54,922 nucleotides of DNA from an uncultured Variovorax sp. (GTDB taxonomy: Bacteria > Pseudomonadota > Gammaproteobacteria > Burkholderiales > Burkholderiaceae_C). Numbering within the stretch: the first letter of the stretch is position 1; each line of letters opens with the position of its first letter. A program made the translations under genes and the position numbers. The notes under the pieces are model-generated. The model was not told where the DNA came from and made no database searches. It worked only from the letters and a program-made list of their open reading frames with translations. The stretch is taken from positions 1 through 54,922 of the forward strand of contig CAJYQC010000118.1 in NCBI GenBank assembly GCA_913776885.1. Reading direction: 5' to 3'. Below are positions 53,302 through 54,922 of the stretch, piece after piece.

Positions 53302-54702
53302 ATGCAGCAACGCATCCGCCGCACGTTCGCTCTTGCAGCCGCCGTCGCCACGCTGGCGCTCGCAGGCTGCGTCTCCGCGCCGCAGCAGCGCTTCGCACCG
53401 AACGAGGCACCCGTGGTGCTCGGCCCGGCGGTGCGCGACAACGTCACGCCGATGGAGGCGGTGCTCGCCTGCTATGCCGACCACATCGCCGCCACGCGGC
53501 GCGCGCCGGTGATCATCGGCGTGGGCGACGTGAAGGACTACACCGGCAAGTACAGCATCAACGAAGGCAACGCCATCACGCAGGGCGGCGCGCTGATGGT
53601 GTATTCGGCACTCGGCAAGCTCGGCGGCGCGGTGAGCATCGCCGAGCGCTTCGACCCGGTGATCGCCGAGCGCGAACTCGCCTACGCCGACCGGCGCCAG
53701 CTCGGCGACGGCCGCACGCACCAGCTCGGCGGACCCAACGGTGGGCAGAACGTGCCGTGGCTGCCGTACTTCGGCGGCACCATCAACAAGTCCGACTACT
53801 TCATCGTGGGCGGCATCACCGAGCTCAACTACAACATCAACTCCGGCGGCGCGGAGTTCGGCGTGAACCAGGTGGGCGTGAAGGCGCGCACTTTCAGCCA
53901 GTCGGTGAGCATCGACCTGCGTATCGTCGACACCAGGTCGCTGATGGTGGTGCGCACGGTGAGCCTCACCAAGCAGTTCAACGGCTACGAAGTGGGCCTG
54001 AACGTGTTCCGCTTCTTCGGCAGCAAGCTGTACGACGTGGACATCGGCGCCAAGGGTCAGGAACCGGTGCAGATGGGCGTGCGCGCCGCGCTCGAAGAGG
54101 GCGTGGTGCGCCTGATGGCCGCCGTCACGCAGGTTGACCACCGGCCCTGCATGACGATGCGCCCCGGCGGCGGCGAGCCGATTCCGCTCACGCCCGCGGC
54201 CGAGCTGCGCAAGGTCGACAACCCCGCCGACGCGAAGGTGGGCGACGCGGCCGTCACCGCGCCGGTGGCGCAGGGCAGCGTGGCCGTCAACGCCGGCGGC
54301 GCGGGCGGTGCGCGCCTCACCGGTACGGCAACGCAGGTGCCCTTCGACTTCGGCGCGACTGTGCTGGGCGGCGCCTCGCTCGCGCTCATCGACCAGATCG
54401 CGGGCGCTGCCAAGAAGGGCACGACCGACATCGTGCTGGTGGCGCGCGACACCGAGAACTGGGACGCCCGCAAGCGCGACGAACTCACCGAACAGCGCAT
54501 CGCTGCCGTCACCTCCGCGCTGGCCAACCGCGGCGTGCCGCCGGGCGCCATCAGCATCACCTGGCGGCCAGATGCTTCCGACACGTCGATCCACCGTGAC
54601 GGCCCGGGCCTGCAGGAGATCGCCAAGCTGCGCATCGGCAGTCCGGTGGTCAGCGGCTCGGCGCCTTCGCCTTCTTCCGACAGCGCCGTCAAGGGCGACT
54701 GA
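53302..54702 (+). CDS. CsgG/HfaB family lipoprotein with additional C-terminal domain
   Basis: Lipobox LALAGCVSAP; IIGVGDVKDYTGKYSINEGNAITQGGALMVYSALGKLGGAVSIAERFDPVIAERELAYADRRQLGDG... DYFIVGGITELNYNINSGGAEFGV... VSIDLRIVDTRSLMVVRTVSLTKQFNGYEVG; C-terminal approx. 110 aa resembles an OmpA-like fold. Confidence 0.85.
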   Translation: MQQRIRRTFALAAAVATLALAGCVSAPQQRFAPNEAPVVLGPAVRDNVTPMEAVLACYADHIAATRRAPVIIGVGDVKDYTGKYSINEGNAITQGGALMVYSALGKLGGAVSIAERFDPVIAERELAYADRRQLGDGRTHQLGGPNGGQNVPWLPYFGGTINKSDYFIVGGITELNYNINSGGAEFGVNQVGVKARTFSQSVSIDLRIVDTRSLMVVRTVSLTKQFNGYEVGLNVFRFFGSKLYDVDIGAKGQEPVQMGVRAALEEGVVRLMAAVTQVDHRPCMTMRPGGGEPIPLTPAAELRKVDNPADAKVGDAAVTAPVAQGSVAVNAGGAGGARLTGTATQVPFDFGATVLGGASLALIDQIAGAAKKGTTDIVLVARDTENWDARKRDELTEQRIAAVTSALANRGVPPGAISITWRPDASDTSIHRDGPGLQEIAKLRIGSPVVSGSAPSPSSDSAVKGD

Positions 54703-54785
54703 CCCGCTCCCAGCGCGCTGCGCGCATCGCGCATCCATCCGTTTTTCCAAGCCAGACCGCATCCAACATCCGAGGAGTCACGACC

Positions 54786-54922
54786 ATGAAAGCACGCAAG
54801 ATCCAGAGCCGGGCCGCACGCGCGCCCATGTTCAGCCGCAGCAGCATCGGCACCGCAGTCGCGCTGGCGCTGATGGCGGCGGCCTCCGGCACGCAGGCGG
54901 CGGAGACGACGGTAAGCCCCGC
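54786..54922 (+). CDS. N-terminus of an exported protein truncated by window end
   Basis: MKARKIQSRAARAPMFSRSSIGTAVALALMAAASGTQAAETTVSP..., extended basic signal peptide, open at the window edge, third gene in the CsgG-like locus. Confidence 0.65.
   Translation, partial: MKARKIQSRAARAPMFSRSSIGTAVALALMAAASGTQAAETTVSP

Overview
GC-rich chromosomal window, probably from a Comamonadaceae/Variovorax-like betaproteobacterium (inferred from gene content and codon bias; not tested). About 50 protein genes were identified; no rRNA, tRNA or CRISPR array was recognised. Main blocks: rsmI / yraN-diaA-dolP-like genes; pilU-pilT and a YggS-family gene; glutamate dehydrogenase; a MarR-FUSC pair; a RDD-RDD-SpoIIM-DUF4129-DUF4350-MoxR-DUF58 membrane operon carrying repeat elements; arginase and a prolyl oligopeptidase-like gene; a lipid/PHA-granule-like cluster (WS/DGAT acyltransferase and two phasin-like proteins, all with Lys/Ala-rich histone-like segments, then TetR and an alpha/beta hydrolase); a compact type VI secretion effector island (VgrG-DUF2169-DUF4150/PAAR-like-toxin with colicin D-like C-terminus-small acidic immunity candidate); a CYP102-like P450-reductase fusion; a TetR / acyl-CoA synthetase / single-chain biotin-dependent carboxylase locus; a trypsin-like protein that seems to have lost catalytic His and Ser; purU; an omega-aminotransferase; and, at the right edge, a CsgG/HfaB-like lipoprotein next to an Asn/Gly/Ser/Thr-rich exported protein and a further exported protein cut by the window end. 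Best candidates for undescribed biology: the right-edge CsgG-like locus, the histone-tailed lipid cluster, and the T6SS effector-immunity pair. All family calls are from reading motifs; no database search was run.
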